6,039 nucleotides of DNA from Bacteroidales bacterium (lineage in GTDB: Bacteria; Bacteroidota; Bacteroidia; Bacteroidales; GCA-2711565), in contig JAOZQX010000089.1 in assembly GCA_029931995.1 (NCBI GenBank), positions 1 through 6,039 on the forward strand, read 5' to 3'. Positions 5,841 to 6,039 of the stretch are shown here, piece by piece. The notes under the pieces were generated by a model. That model did not search any database, was not told where the DNA came from, and saw only the letters and a program-made list of their open reading frames with translations. The number at the start of each line of letters is the position of its first letter. The first letter of the stretch is position 1. The translations under genes and the position numbers were made by a program.

Positions 5841-6039
5841 TTGTTGAAAGGTATTGTCATAAAATCGACCGGGAGCTGGTACACTGTGAAAAGCAGTGAT
5901 GGCGAGTATTTTGATTGCAAGATCAAAGGTCGATTTAGGATTGAAGGAATCAGGACAACCAATCCGCTTGCCATTGGCGATAATGTTTTGTTTAAAGAGC
6001 AGAATGAAAAAAATGTTGGCCTGATTACCCAAATTGAGC
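5841..6039 (+). CDS. rsgA: Ribosome small subunit-dependent GTPase A (RsgA), N-terminal part, TTG start
   Basis: RsgA is a circularly permuted GTPase that binds the 30S subunit late in its assembly and releases maturation factors. The first 66 codons are visible before the window ends; they encode the N-terminal OB-fold, with KGIVIKSTGSWYTV (3-16), FDCKIKGRFRI (24-34) and TNPLAIGDNV (40-49), typical of Bacteroidota RsgA. The GTPase and zinc-binding domains lie beyond the edge. There is no ATG: an in-frame TAA sits at 5832-5834, and the only plausible starts are the tandem TTG codons at 5841 and 5844. The second gives a protein beginning Met-Lys-Gly, the first Met-Leu-Lys-Gly. Neither has a Shine-Dalgarno sequence. 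The cupin stop codon ends two bases before the first TTG, so translational coupling is likely. Identity is strong despite the short fragment; the exact start is uncertain by one codon. Confidence 0.9.
   Translation, partial: MLKGIVIKSTGSWYTVKSSDGEYFDCKIKGRFRIEGIRTTNPLAIGDNVLFKEQNEKNVGLITQIE

Noticed and set aside
5862..5885. A CACTG/CAGTG inverted repeat near the rsgA start
   Set aside because: The five-base arms lie within well-conserved RsgA codons, so the repeat is probably chance.
5823..6032. A 69-residue minus-strand frame at the right edge
   Set aside because: It is antisense to the clearly conserved RsgA N-terminus on the plus strand and shows no family resemblance.

Overview
The window looks like ordinary chromosome from an AT-rich member of the phylum Bacteroidota, probably Bacteroidales or Marinilabiliales. 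The basis for this is a DUF2723 membrane protein of the type common in that phylum, an Lgt with Bacteroidota-type residues (Ile-Arg-Phe-Gly-Asn, and Lys where E. coli has Arg246), weak Shine-Dalgarno sequences with A-rich leaders, and three good matches to the Bacteroidota -7 promoter box TAnnTTTG. The placement below phylum is inference.

Layout: (1) 2-2665, plus strand: the C-terminal ~887 residues of a large DUF2723 polytopic protein whose start lies left of the window. (2) 2668-2710: a bidirectional terminator hairpin. The stop codon of the next gene sits in its loop. (3) 2685-3506, minus strand: lgt, prolipoprotein diacylglyceryl transferase, with a candidate -7 box just upstream. (4) 3714-4805, plus strand: dprA, complete, divergent from lgt across a 207-base gap. 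(5) 4792-5481, minus strand: a PrsW-family membrane protein that has lost most of the family's putative active-site residues. It overlaps dprA tail to tail by 14 bases on a perfect 12-base palindrome. (6) 5482-5568: a compact divergent control region in which two good Bacteroidota promoters occupy the same DNA. (7) 5569-5838, plus strand: a single-domain cupin of the Cupin_3/DUF861 type. (8) 5841-6039, plus strand: the start of rsgA, which has no ATG and appears to use TTG two bases after the cupin stop codon.

The genes do not form one pathway. DUF2723 and Lgt both plausibly act on the cell envelope (the DUF2723 role is inferred; Lgt modifies lipoproteins). DprA handles incoming single-stranded DNA, RsgA matures the 30S ribosomal subunit, and the cupin and PrsW-like protein have no assigned role. 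I found no mobile element, CRISPR array, tRNA/rRNA gene or phage gene, and I do not see a new multi-gene system. The points most worth a second look are the degenerate PrsW homologue, the interleaved divergent promoters, the shared palindromic gene ends, the gene end inside a terminator, and the TTG-started rsgA.
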